DNA of 64,000 bases from positions 147,719 through 211,718 of the forward strand of contig JAJVDF010000419.1 in NCBI GenBank assembly GCA_022410635.1, given 5' to 3'. This document shows positions 31,665-50,815 of this stretch, piece by piece. The notes under the pieces were generated by a model. That model was not told where the DNA came from. It saw only the letters and a program-made list of their open reading frames with translations, and did no database searches. The stretch's first letter is position 1; each line of letters starts with the position of its first letter. The translations under genes and the position numbers were made by a program. The stretch is from Tretioscincus oriximinensis. Taxonomy: Eukaryota > Chordata > Lepidosauria > Squamata > Gymnophthalmidae.

Positions 31665-33620
31665 TTGTAGTCAGGGATGCGAAGACAAACTTTGAGGAGC
31701 ACATTGCAAAGAATATTAAAAGAAATAATAAGGAGTTTTTCAAATACATCAGAAATAAGAATCCTACCAAGAAAGCAGTCAGACCACAAGATAGCAATGA
31801 ATAAAAGAGCATAATCAAGGAGGACGTGGAGATTGCAGAGAGGTTAAATNTTTTTTTTGCTTCAGTTTTCACTGAAGAAAACAGAATGAATTTACCTGCA
31901 ACAGATTTAGTCTTCTCAGCAAGAACATCAGAGGAATTAAACAGGATAGAGATAACACTTGCTAGCCTTAATAAGCTGAAGATTAATAAATCCCCCGGGC
32001 CAGATGGCATTCACCCAAGAATTCTTAAAGAACTTAAACGTGAAATTGCTGAACTTCTAACCAAAATATTTAATCTTTCCTTAAGATCANGCANAGTACC
32101 AGTAGATTGGAGGGTAGCTAATGTATCACCAATATTCAAAAAAGGATCCCGGGGTGATCCTGGAAATTATAGACCAGTCGGTTTAACATCAATTCCAGGT
32201 AAAGTGTTGGAAACCATAATTAAGGACAGAATTACTAAACACATGGAGAAGCACGCATTCCTGAATGAAACTCAGCATGGCTTCAGCAAAGGTAAATCAT
32301 GCCTTACCAACTTGCTAGAATTCGTTGAGTGTGTTAACAAACATGCAGATAAAGGGGATCCAGTTGATATTGTCTATCTAGTCCCTCATCAAAGGCTCCT
32401 AAAAAGCTCCATACTCATGGTATAAGAGGACAGACTTTGTCCTGGATTTGGAACTGGGTAAAAGATAGGAAACAGAGGGTAGTATTAAATGGACAGTTCT
32501 CTGAGTGGAAAGAAGTAAGAAGTGGGGTACCCCAGGGATCTGTACTGGGACCCTTGCTTTTCAAACATTTATAAATGATCTGGATGCCGAGGTGAATAGT
32601 GAAGTAGCCAAGTTTGCTGACGACACTAAACTGTTCAGGGTAGTGAAAACTGAAAATGATTGTAAGGCACTCCAGAGTGACTTATTGAAATTGGGTGAGT
32701 GGGCATCAAAGTGGCAATTGCACTTCAACTTAAGCAAGTGCAAGGTCATGCATATTGGGGCAAAAAACCCAAACTACTCCTACCACCTGATGGGAACCAA
32801 GCTTTCTGTGACCGAGCAAGAAAAGGANCTTGGGGTGTTAGTGGACAATTCAATGAAAATGTCAACCCAGTGTGCAGCAGCTGCAAAAAAGGCAAATTCC
32901 ATGTTGGGGATAATTAGGAATCGAAAACAAGTCAGCAAATGTTTTTTTGCCTCTTTATAAATCTGTGGTGAGGCCACATTTGGAATACTGTGTTCAATTC
33001 TGGTCACCACATCTCAAGAGGGATATTTTGGAACTGGAGAANGTGCATAAAAGGGCAACAAAAATGATCAAGGGTCTGGAGCACCTCCCTTATGAAGCAA
33101 GGCTGCAACGTNTGGGCCTCTTCAGCCTCGAAAGGAGACGTTTGAGGGGTGATCTGATTGAAGTGTATAAAATCATGCACATGATGGACAGGGTGAATAG
33201 AGAAAAGATGTTTTCTCTATCACACAACACNAGGACCAGAGGGCACTCCTTAAAACGGATGGGCAGAAAAGTGAGAACAAAGGAAACTGTTTTTTCACCC
33301 ATAGGGTCAATGGCCTATGGAATTTATTTCCTGAAGAGGTGGTGGTAGCTAACAGCTTGGATAGTTTCAAGACAGGACTAGACAGGTTTATGGACACCAA
33401 GGGTATAAATGGATACTAGGATGGATGTCTGGATGTTGCCTCCGGGATGGAGCAACAGGCAGGACTCCTGAAATACCATTTGCAGGGAGTCATGAGCAGG
33501 AGCATATTTTGCTTTCCTCTGTTCGGACTGCCCAGGTGCATCTGGTGGGCCTCTGTGTGACACAGAATGCTGGACTTGATGGGCTGTGGCCTGATCCAGN
33601 ATGGCTCTTCTTATGTTCTT
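31665..33620 (+). mobile_element. CR1 LINE, reverse-transcriptase region to 3' end (defective)
   Basis: This is the longest LINE in the window. Frames at 31826-32425 and 32505-32960 carry CR1 reverse-transcriptase motifs (INKSPGPDGIHPRIL, NYRPVGLTSIPGKVLE, QHGFSKGKSCLTNL, KFADDTKLF with the catalytic ADD), and 32947-33348 the tail ([19 protein letters not shown]). It is dead: a deletion near 32380 removes the first catalytic aspartate block, frameshifts follow near 32425 and 32940, and the 5' end with the endonuclease is missing. The 3' end TCTTATGTTCTT is at 33603-33620. Confidence 0.93.
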
Positions 33621-33649
33621 GGTGTCCATAAACTTATCTAATCCTGTCT

Positions 33650-34055
33650 TGGGGTGGATAAGGTGAATCGAGAAAAAATACACAATACTAGGACCGGAGG
33701 GCATTTCTTGAAACTGATGGGCAGAAGAGATGGGGCAGAGAAGGGGAAGTACTTTTTCACCCAGGGAATTTACTTCCGGTTGAGATGGCAGCTAGTAGTC
33801 CGAATAAGCTTTAAGGTAGGATTAGACAAATAAGCTTTAAGATAGGATTAGATCCAGCTACTAGGCNAGATCTCTTGATACTGCCCTCAGGATGAAATAG
33901 GCAGGATTCCTGAAATAACATTTGCATGGAATCAAGAAAAAGGTGGGATTTTTTGCTTTCTTCTGCTTGAGGCGGCCCTAGTTCTGTGCTAGATGGGCTT
34001 TGACTTGATTCAGCAGGGCTCTTCTTATGTTCTTATACGTCCTTATACTGTATGT
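33650..34055 (+). mobile_element. Second CR1 3' region, adjacent
   Basis: GGTGGATAAGGTGAATCGAG, GCATTTCTTGAAACTGATGG and GCAGGGCTCTTCTTATGTTC. A local direct repeat of the TAAGCTTTAAG..TAGGATTAGA block occurs at about 33806-33850. Confidence 0.85.
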
Positions 34056-34204
34056 TCTAATGGGAGGGGGTGTATTTTCATTTCATTAAGAATATTTCTT
34101 TTTAAAACTACTCTTAGCTATAAAGGATATTTCAATTAAACGTCTTTAAGCAAGGATTACAGGAGGCCAATTTCTAGGGAGGAAATAACAATCCTAATAT
34201 TTGT

Positions 34205-34408
34205 TAAAGAGCCGGATGCTGGGAAAGTTTGAAGGCCAAAGAAGGGAAGAACAGAAGATGAGATGGATAGTTGGTATTACGGAAGCAACGAACCTAAGCG
34301 TGGACGTACTTCAAGAGACAATAGAGAACAGAAGGGCCTGCCGTGCTGTGATCCATAGAGCCATAAAGAATTAGACACGGCTGACCAACTGAAGAAGAAC
34401 ATTTACCC
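34205..34408 (+). mobile_element. BovB (RTE) LINE 3' end
   Basis: The run GGGAAAGTTTGAAGGCCAAAG, GAGATGGATAGTTGG, GGCCTGCCGTGCTGTGATCC, AGACACGGCTGACCAACTGAA matches the known order of the BovB ORF end and 3' UTR. The encoded text has the RRAC-A-V-H-RA block. It is a 5'-truncated fragment. Confidence 0.85.
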
Positions 34409-34504
34409 TTTGTTATTGGCCATTTCCAGTGGCATAAAACAACCGAATTGCAGTCATTCACTAGTAGATTAATCCAGTTCTCATTGTGACGAATAGAATG
34501 GGCA

Positions 34505-34875
34505 TTCTAGCTGCTGTCCCCCCTCTTCCTACCCACCCCATCTGTGCTGGGANTTTTCCATCCAGAAACCTTGTAAGAGGCCAGAAATCTCATACGTTTG
34601 GAGTTCTCCTCGTGCTTGAAGTGTGCACGGAAACCTGGTGATGTGACTTCCGGGGCAGGACTGAAAGTGCCATCANTCCATGTGTCATTCCTAGAAGCAG
34701 AGATCGGAAGTAACATCATTTGTGATGTCACTTCCAGGGCTGGGGAACCCTTTCCAGAAGCAAGGGGAGAAGTGACAATTATGTCACACACCCTCGTACG
34801 AGGATTCATACAAGGATAAAGAATCTCTCAAAATGTACACGATTCTCATGCAATTCCCAGCACTGGTGTTGGCTG
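34505..34875. repeat. Unnamed TGACATCA-rich repeat, copy 3
   Basis: GATGTGACTTCCGGGGCAGG, AGTAACATCATTTGTGATGTC, CCTTTCCAGAAGCAAGG and CGATTCTCATGCAATTCCCAG follow the order of the 10.5-kb copy. Confidence 0.55.
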
Positions 34876-34889
34876 TACTGCATCCTCTC

Positions 34890-35200
34890 TATTTGTTCTT
34901 TTGCTTTAAAGTTTTTCCTGCAAGCCACCCCAAGGACTTCAAATATAGGGAGAACAGAAAAATAAACAAATTAAATCTCTCTACTCTGTCAAATCTTAAG
35001 ATTCCAAAGCAGTTCACAACACCAATAGAAATAATAAGGCACAGATCAATCCCCTACCCCCACCTCCAAAATTAATTAAAATATGTGCAATTAAAATATA
35101 TTAAAATCCATATAAATATTAAATATATTAAAATACAATAGTAATAATTAATTTTTTAAAAGGTGGGAAAAACAGTCACATTGAAAAGCCCTGAGGGATG
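34890..35200 (-). mobile_element. L2-like 3' end, diverged
   Basis: AAGATTCCAAAGCAGTTCACA and AATTAAAATATATTAAAATCC resemble the reversed L2 tail. AT-rich and weak. Confidence 0.4.
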
Positions 35201-35328
35201 GCCAAGGCTCAGAAATGAGTCACTATAGGATCAAAGATCTCTAACTTGCCAGTTTATTGATTAGCCAGTGAGAATTTTTGCTATGTAATGCCTAGTGGAA
35301 TAAGCAGTTGCCTGAGTTTAATGCAACT

Positions 35329-35354
35329 GTGTGTGTGTGTGTGTGTGTGTGTGT
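35329..35354 (+). repeat. (GT)n microsatellite
   Basis: Thirteen GT units. Confidence 0.97.
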
Positions 35355-35447
35355 TCGCCCACGAGCATCCGTGTTATTCTTCCTCAATGTTCCTCCTTCC
35401 CTCTTCCTTTGTTGTTCCTTCCCTGTTGCTGTTCCCATTGCAGGGCT

Positions 35448-35580
35448 GGGTCCCATGGTAACCACTGATGGCCTGGCCCTGGCTTTAGAACATTGATGAC
35501 ATCACCTTAGACCCGGGGATTCATCCAAATATTGTCGAATTGCAGAGTTTTCAGGGAGTATTGTCACTCCGGGAAATATA
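35448..35580 (+). repeat. Unnamed repeat, copy 1
   Basis: It is homologous to 62460-62590: GCAGGGC, TGGCCTGG, CTTTAGAACATTGATGACATC, AGACCCGGGGATTC and GGGAAATATA. It ends within the palindrome at 35539-35626. Confidence 0.6.
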
Positions 35581-35626
35581 TATATATATTTCCCGGAGAG
35601 ACAATACTCCCTGAAAACTCTGCAAT
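35539..35626. repeat. 88-bp near-perfect palindrome
   Basis: Left arm ATTGCAGAGTTTTCAGGGAG, TATTGTCACTCCGGGAAATA is mirrored by the right arm with a single mismatched pair, around an AT core. Flanked by ATATAT. Confidence 0.93.
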
Positions 35627-36004
35627 ATATATATAGTGAGAGAGAGATTGTTAATAGTATATAATCATATAAGGATTATACAAGGGCACAATCACATTTT
35701 TATATTGTGATGATTGTCATTTTANCTATTTTATTCTTTGTATAAACCACATTAGATTATATTTTAATGGGAGCATTTTAATCAAATAATAAGTAACTAA
35801 AGTGTTCAACATTACAACCAAGCAAACATTATTGGTCCCGCCCATATCTACCATGTTACCTTTTTTGTGAAACCCTCCAATAGAAAACCTCAGAACTACA
35901 CAAGTTAACCCAACTTTCCATTCCACTCCTGGTGATTCACAGCTGTGGACTTTACAATATATATGGGAAGGAAAGAAAAGGGGAAAGACGACAACAAAAC
36001 TAGT

Positions 36005-36142
36005 ATTTTTAAAAACTTGTAGTTTATTATTGGATTTATTTAAATTCAAATCATTTGGTCCCTCCCAGAAAATAGCCCATAAAAACACCCTCCCCTAAGA
36101 ACCAGAAGCCCCACGTCTATTTTTTCCACTCTCAAAAGTTTG
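36005..36142 (-). other. CLIC1: CLIC1 3' untranslated region with two poly(A) signals
   Basis: Downstream of the stop on the minus strand, AATAAA occurs at 36040-36035 and again at 36028-36023. This would make a compact 3' UTR of about 110-140 nt with no repeat inserted in it. Confidence 0.65.
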
Positions 36143-44563
<8,421 letters not shown>

Positions 44564-44984
44564 CTAGAGAAGCCAAAGGAAAACATTATTGTAGGTTGAA
44601 TGTTGTCAAAACTGCCTCCCATCACTTCACAAAATGCAAAAACACAAATCTTCTGATGTTGCAACCACCAATTAAGAATCACAGAATCTGCATTCAGCTG
44701 GAAGNTCAGAGGTCTCCCCACTCCCAGGCAAGAACGAGGGCAGCCACTCTGGTACCTACCAGATGTTTAATTTTTTTTATTCCTATATTTTTACCCTGTG
44801 TAATANTACCCTAAGGTCCCTGGGTGAGTTACGACAGTAAAACCAAATTAAAAAAGAACATAAGGTTACCAGAGAAAAAGAAGGTAGTTCCACATATTTA
44901 ATAAACACACCACAAGAGGAAATTTCANCGCACACTGCTTATAATGCTGGCAGCATCTGCTGAAAAGTTCTCTTTGACACACCC

Positions 44985-45275
44985 ATAAGAACATAAGAGA
45001 AGCCCTGCTGAATGGGGCTGGAGCCCATCTAGTNCAGCGTTGTGTCTCACACAGTGGCCCACCAATTGCACCTGGACAGCCTGGGACAGAAGAAGGCAAA
45101 ATCTTCTCACTGTATATAAACGGTATTTCAAGAATCCTGCCTGTCACTCCATCCCGGAGGCAGCATCCAGACATCCATCCTAGTAGCTATTTATACTCTT
45201 GTTTTCCATAAACTTGTTTCATTCTGTCTTAAAGCTATCCAGGCTTCTAGCCATCCACCAATTAAAGATGCAAAA
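44985..45275 (-). mobile_element. CR1 LINE tail
   Basis: ATAAGAACATAAGAGAAGCCC through TGTCTTAAAGCTATCCAGGC, reverse orientation. Confidence 0.85.
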
Positions 45276-45433
45276 CTGTTGTCCGGCTTTTTTCTGGTAA
45301 CCCCTTAAATCACAGTAATTATGCCTGAAAGTTAGAGAAGGAGGGGGGGGGAGGTCAGGTGGAGAACTCCATACAGGTTACACTCTGTTGCTACATTGAA
45401 GGCCCCATAAACATAACAAGTACATTTTTCTCT

Positions 45434-45685
45434 TAAGAACATAAGAAGAGCCATACTGAATCAGGCCNGAGCCCATCTAGTCTAGCATTCTGTCTCACCC
45501 AGAGGCCCACCAAAATATGCACCTGCAAAATATACGACTCCCTGCAAATGGTCCTGCCTGTGGCTCCATCCCGGAGGCAGCATCCAGACATCCATCCTAG
45601 TAACTATTTATACTGTTGCTGTCCATAAACCTGTCCAATCCTGTCTTGAAGCAATCCAATCTGTTAGCTGCCACCACCTCATTCA
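45434..45685 (-). mobile_element. CR1 LINE tail
   Basis: TTAAGAACATAAGAAGAGCC through TTAGCTGCCACCACCTC, with a small internal deletion. Confidence 0.85.
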
Positions 45686-45969
45686 CTGATCAGGCCAAAC
45701 TAGGGAAAAGTCACACAAAATACCAGAACACTTTGTATATAACAAGAATACAGTAAATAGAGTTGGATACCCTTAAGAAAAACCATAAATCAGAACTAGT
45801 CTTTCCTCTATTGTTTTTCCGCATCATAGACACCAAAGCTTCATGAAACAATAATAGTGGGGGGCGGGGAATGAAAAACAAAATTTACAGCCACATTTAA
45901 AAATGGTCCCGGCAGAACAGAGACTTGAAGCAAGCTAATCTCATTAAGTACAAGCCACCAGGTTTGTTT

Positions 45970-46185
45970 ATAAAAGCCTTCTTGAGTGGTGGCCCCCAGG
46001 CTGTGCAATAATGTCCCCACAGAAGGGTGCCAACTTCTGGCNCCAAGTAAAAAGATGCCTGTTTCGTCTGGTGTTTGATCCCTGAAAAGTCTTACCTGCG
46101 ATTATTTTGGATGGGTTTTTTTAGACTTTTCTCTGTAAACCATCCTCAGACCAGAGCCCTATATAAATTAGCTAAACNAATTAAC
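45970..46185 (+). mobile_element. L2 LINE 3' end, diverged
   Basis: GAGTGGTGGCCCCCAGGC, AAGATGCCTGTTTCGTC, TTTCTCTGTAAACCATCC and CCCTATATAAATTAGC. Confidence 0.55.
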
Positions 46186-46284
46186 CTTGACAGAATTTCA
46201 TAGAAAGCCCCTATCATGGTACAGCTCTATCTCTATGCTGAGATCACATGGAGAGAACCAGGCAAAAGTTCCAGGTAAATTAAA

Positions 46285-46528
46285 GTCCAGCAAGAAAGCT
46301 TGTAGCTCCTGGAGCCTAACAGGGGAAAGGGAGGTGGCATCCACTTGCATAGGCATGTCTACTTCTTCAGATGTAGCTCTGGAAACCGTCATTAAAGGGC
46401 CTATGCACCTGAAGAAGTAGATGTGTCTATGAAAGTTTGTGGCACCTACCTTTCTCCTGTTGGTCTCCAAGTGTTATAAGCCCCCTGGCTGGACTTTCTA
46501 CTGAGACTAACACGGATCAACTACCAGA
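46285..46528. mobile_element. Penelope-like inverted dimer, second copy
   Basis: The 244-bp insertion is flanked by a perfect 9-bp duplication TAAATTAAA (46276-46284 and 46529-46537). Left arm runs reversed from GTCCAGCAAGAAAGC to CATGTCTACTTCTTCAG. About 35 bp of spacer follows, then the forward arm CTGAAGAAGTAGATGTGTCT, ATGAAAGTTTGTGG, to AGACTAACACGGATCAAC. Confidence 0.8.
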
Positions 46529-46734
46529 TAAATTAAACTCAGAGACCTCGCAAATACGTGACATACCACATTATGTCCCTAGGTGGCGAACGATGTACAT
46601 TTCCATCTAGTATATACAGGAGAAAATGGTAAAAGAGTAGGTAAGTGTGTGGTGGTACCTGGGAGAATTTCTCAATGGTCGATGACCTCTGGAAAACCTA
46701 CCCATCCATCTACATTCCTCTAAGTGTTCACAAT

Positions 46735-47297
46735 GAGTCAACAGTGTGAAGCAGCTGCAAAAAGGGCAAACACAATCCTGGGGTGTATTAAGAGGAGCAC
46801 AGAATCTCGATCACNTGAAGTAATTATTCCTCTCTACAGTACTTTGGTAAGACCGAACTTGGAATACTGTGTTCAATTAATTTAAAAAGGACATTGATAA
46901 ACTAGAGCAAATTCAAGAGAGAGTTACAAGGATGGTGAGTGGTGTGGAAACCGTGTCCTATGAGGAACAATTAAAAGATCTAGGGATATTTAGTCTGCAA
47001 AAGAGAAGACTGAGAGGAGACTTGATAGCTGCCTACAAATATCTGGAGGGCTTTTCACAAAGCAGAGGGATCAGCATTGTTCTCATTGGCACATGGAAGA
47101 ACTGGAAACAATGGGATGAAACTGCAAGGGAGAAGATTTAGATTAGATATCAAGAAAAAAATCAAGGGTGACAACCCAGTGGAACCGTCTGCCACAGGAG
47201 GTGGTGAGTTCGCCTTCGCTGGAAGTCTTCAAACACAGACTGGACTGTCATCTGTCTGGGATGGTTTAATGAATCTATGATTCTACGATTCTATAAG
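46735..47297 (+). mobile_element. CR1 LINE, classical subfamily
   Basis: Translated blocks EEQLKDLGIFSLQKRRLRGD and LIAAYKYLEGF, then GGATGGTTTAATGAATC and the canonical end ATGATTCTACGATTCTATAA. Confidence 0.9.
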
Positions 47298-47394
47298 CCA
47301 AGTATGCAGCAGTATGGTAAAACAAGGAGGCCTCATTCCTAGCCATACAGTTGCTACTGTGAAATCTGCCACAATAACACCTGCTGTATTTTGG

Positions 47395-47535
47395 AGTGGT
47401 CACAAGGACACAAGAAGAGCCTCGATGAATGGGTCCAGAGCCCATTTAGTCCAGCATTCTGTCTCACACAGTGGCCCCCAACTGAACCTGGGCAGCATCA
47501 AGCAGAAGGCAGCAAAACCCTCACCTGTTCTCAAA
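47395..47535 (-). mobile_element. CR1 LINE terminal fragment
   Basis: CACAAGGACACAAGAAGAGCC through CACCTGTTCTCAAAT, reverse orientation. Confidence 0.75.
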
Positions 47536-47669
47536 TAAAAAGCCAAGAAACTACAGGTATGTCCAGGATGGTAATCTGGAAACTGTCGTTAAAGGATCTC
47601 CGCAAGACTCCTGGCACTAATTTACAAAATTACATGTACAAAATAAGCAGACCTATATAAATGGATCCC

Positions 47670-48082
47670 CCAGCCACTTTCCTGTAAGTCAAAAAAATGT
47701 TTCCGTGGGTGGAACTGGGAGCAGACTGGCTAAAGAGGCTTCCTTCCATCCCAGGTTAGCTGTGGTGCAGGCTGGGAACTGTAGTCAGCAGGGTTGGGAA
47801 GAATAGGCTGCCCACNGCTCACACTACACTTCCCAGCAGGCTCCTCTGCCGGCATAACAACAGCTCCACTTCACTCTCTTCACNTTTGTGCTGCTGCTGC
47901 TATTGCCAGCTTCGTAAAGCTGCTGGGCATACGAGGTTTTATAATAAAACACTTGTCATCATGGGAAAACGGCATAGAAGAGCAGGCAGAAATGCAACTA
48001 AGAACCATAAAACCGGAACTAGAAATTCTGCCGGAAGATGAGAAACCGGAAGTTGGTCGTTTTGTTGACAGCTGGTAACCTA
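47670..48082 (+). mobile_element. Unnamed interspersed family X, copy 2
   Basis: Order of blocks: CCTGTAAGTCA, GGCTAAAGAGGC, GCTGGGAACTGTAGTC, GGCTGCCCAC, ACTACACTTCCCAGCAGGC, AAGCTGCTGGGCATACG, AGAAATGCAACTAAGAACC, GATGAGAAACCGGAAGTTGG. Confidence 0.75.
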
Positions 48083-48334
48083 TCCGTACCGTTATGACAA
48101 CCTTTATGTCAAAAAANGGGAGTAATATTTTGGGAGGACTAATTTCTTATTTCAAACAGCAAGTTTCTTACTTAAGTGAGATGCAACTGTACACACCTCG
48201 AACAACAATAATCTTTACAGATTATTTTACTGATTTGTAACATTTGTATTCCACCCTTCACTCACGATAAAAGCAAACAATGAAATGAATTTTACAGTCC
48301 TTCCACCCTCCCTCTGTTACACCCTGGGAAGACT

Positions 48335-48480
48335 ATTTTCAAGAATCAAAGGCCTGGATGAACAACCTGCCCTTTGGCTGAAAAGCAGCTCAGCATTCTC
48401 CTTTTAAGCATCGTTGTTTGTTTTGGCTGTTTCTGAACACTTTGGTGTAAGGCGGTATAGATATACAAACTTCCCATAGG
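48335..48480 (+). mobile_element. L2 LINE 3' end
   Basis: CTGCCCTTTGGCTGAAAAGC, TTTGTTTTGGCTGTTTCTG and AAGGCGGTATAGATATAC. Confidence 0.6.
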
Positions 48481-48525
48481 AGTTCAAAACGGAGGAGCTG
48501 TCACAAAGAAGCCCCTGGCCCAAAG

Positions 48526-49246
48526 CAGGGTGGATTTGATTTAAATCTAACTGATTTAAATCACGATTTAAATCACGATTTAAATCACTAGTCAGTAAGG
48601 CTTGATTTAAATCAGTGATTTAAATCAAAGTTTCTACCTAAAGTATTGTGCTCAAAGTTTCACTTTCATTTNCTTGTCTGCTTGCCCTTCCTCCTCCTCA
48701 CANTTAGATTCACATTCTTCTTATGTTGTGCAGATCTATTCCACTCCGAACAATCAGAAACATATTGTCTAACTTCTTGGACTTGGCACTGAAGGGGTTG
48801 ATTCTGTATTCATAGGNTTGTAGAACAATAGGATTAAGGTCTTTTTCTCAACTCTGTTCATGTTGTAACATTTTTGCTGTGAAGAAGAGGCTGGNACCTC
48901 TGCGGAGTCAAATTCAGTTTTGAGAACTGCGTAAGTAAAGCGAGCGTCTGNGATAATATAGGAGAGAAACTGCCCACTAATCCTACGGAAACCTCTGGAA
49001 GAGCATGGCATTGTGAATGTTACACATATACAGCCTTTATTCTACTGAGTTAAACAACTCAGCTTTATCTCATGATGGAAGAACCTTTGGATGGTAAAAT
49101 ATTTTCCCCAAAAAGCAGTTTATTGGGAAAAAAACCCGATTTAAATAAAAAAAAATCCGATTTAAATAAAAAAAATAGGATTTAAATTTAAAAAATCTGA
49201 TTTTTTAATTTTTTTTTAAAAAAAACATTGATTTTTATCCACCCTG
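48526..49246. mobile_element. hAT-type non-autonomous element (GATTTAAATC type)
   Basis: The 721-bp element begins CAGGGTGGATTTGATTTAAA and ends ATTTTTATCCACCCTG, with perfect 10-bp termini and a perfect 8-bp target duplication GCCCAAAG (48518-48525 and 49247-49254). GATTTAAATCAC repeats lie inside the left end. No transposase frame. Confidence 0.92.
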
Positions 49247-50047
49247 GCCCAAAGGTGCCACAATCCCTCGCACCTTCAGGGACAGTAGATCCGGCAGATG
49301 GCTGAGGCCCGTTTCAGCAGGGTTCCTCTGGTGTTCTTATCTGATGTGTGGATCCAGCATCAGACCCATCCAGAGGCGTAGAAAGTACGANGGCACCATA
49401 CATGCTAAGCTTTGTGCTTTTCTTCAGGTGTTTGTTATTACAGACTCTTTGGCACTGTGTGCCTCTGCTAGCCTGTAACACGCTGACGGTCCGGTGGAAG
49501 AGCTTTTCTTGATTTTGAACTTTATTCTACAGGCCGGGAGCTTCCCCATTACGTCCCTCAAACCTCGGTCCACAATTGCTTGCCATTCTGAAGTTTGTAA
49601 TTAACTGGTTTTATTAGTGGGAATTGTAAACGTTACCAGGAAGCTTCTAGAAAGNAGACACACAAGAGCCTTACATTAATTATAGGGCAGTGCTTAGGGA
49701 GGCAGTGAAATTAAAGGAACCTCATTATTAACATTCCTTTCCTATAGTTTTGGTGAACTGTAAAGGCAACACAATCCACTCTGAAGCCGATAGCTGTCTA
49801 ATAAGGAGGTTCATATTACATTTGGTTTTAATTGCTATAACCTGCCAGAAGCCCTCCAGTGGGACAGACATGCAAATGAGGGAGTGAATGAATTAATGAA
49901 TCTCCAGGTTTATATAAAAAAATAAAAACAAAGCAATATTTCTAGTTCTCAAAAAAATCTGTAATGTGACACTGCACAGGGAGAGAGATTTTAAAAAGTG
50001 AGGCGGTAGATTAGTTTTAACCACGAAGTAGTTTATAGACAAGTCCC

Positions 50048-50445
50048 TCAGCCATCTTCATGTAGGCAGAAAACAAGTTTCCTGTGGTGCTGATTGGCTA
50101 AAGAGGCATCCTCCCTNCCTGGGCTAGCTGCAGTGCAGGTTGGGAGCTGTAGTCCACAGGACAGGACCCCGCAGAGGCTGGGCAGAAAAGGCTGCCCGCT
50201 GCTCGGACTACACTTCCCAGTAGGCTACACTGCCAACAGCACAACAACCGCTCCATCTGGCCCGCCTCACATTTGGGCGGCTGCTGGTGGTTCCTAAAGC
50301 TGCTGGGCATCCAAGCTTTTATAATACGTACTTGTGAAAAAACACAGCATAGAAAAGCAAGCAGAAATACAACCCAAAANCATGAAAACAGAAACCCTAT
50401 CGGAAGTAGAGAAACAGGAAGCTGGTTGTTTTGTTGTTGTTGGTA
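50048..50445 (+). mobile_element. Unnamed interspersed family X, copy 3
   Basis: Same blocks as copy 2: ATTGGCTAAAGAGGC, TTGGGAGCTGTAGTCC, GGACTACACTTCCCAGTAGG, AAAGCTGCTGGGCATCC, AGAAACAGGAAGCTGGTTG. Confidence 0.75.
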
Positions 50446-50487
50446 CCCCATCTACAGACATTTTTTCCCTTGCAAATCACAGACTGA

Positions 50488-50652
50488 GTAGGATTTCCAG
50501 ATGAAAACTGAGATAGAAGTTTACACTTTAATGGCTATAGAAAAAAGGACTTTTCACTACGTGCAGCTTCTAATGCCTGCTGCACCTGATGGGGAAATAA
50601 CTTTTTTCACACGCATTAAAGATGTAAACTTCTATCCTGGACTGCTAACCCT
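50488..50652. mobile_element. Palindromic MITE, ACCAGATAAAAT family, copy A
   Basis: AGATAGAAGTTTACACTTTAA on the left mirrors TTAAAGATGTAAACTTCTATC on the right, ending CTAACCCTA. Family members at 55688-56250, 62054-62235 and about 51057-51147. Confidence 0.75.
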
Positions 50653-50815
50653 AATTCTGAGGCCTTATTCTGGGACGTGTATATATAACAACTATACCTT
50701 GGAAGTGGACCATGTGGGGTTTCATGGAACCACAACCTGCTATACGTCAGAAAATCTGTCCAGCTGTTCTATCGTGGGCACCCAAATTTGGGTAGTAGAA
50801 AAAGGAACAGTCTTC

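Noticed and set aside
46080..46110. Good-looking minus-strand donor CGCAG/GTAAG near 46095
   Set aside because: The upstream sequence has no coding match to CLIC1 and lies in a diverged L2.
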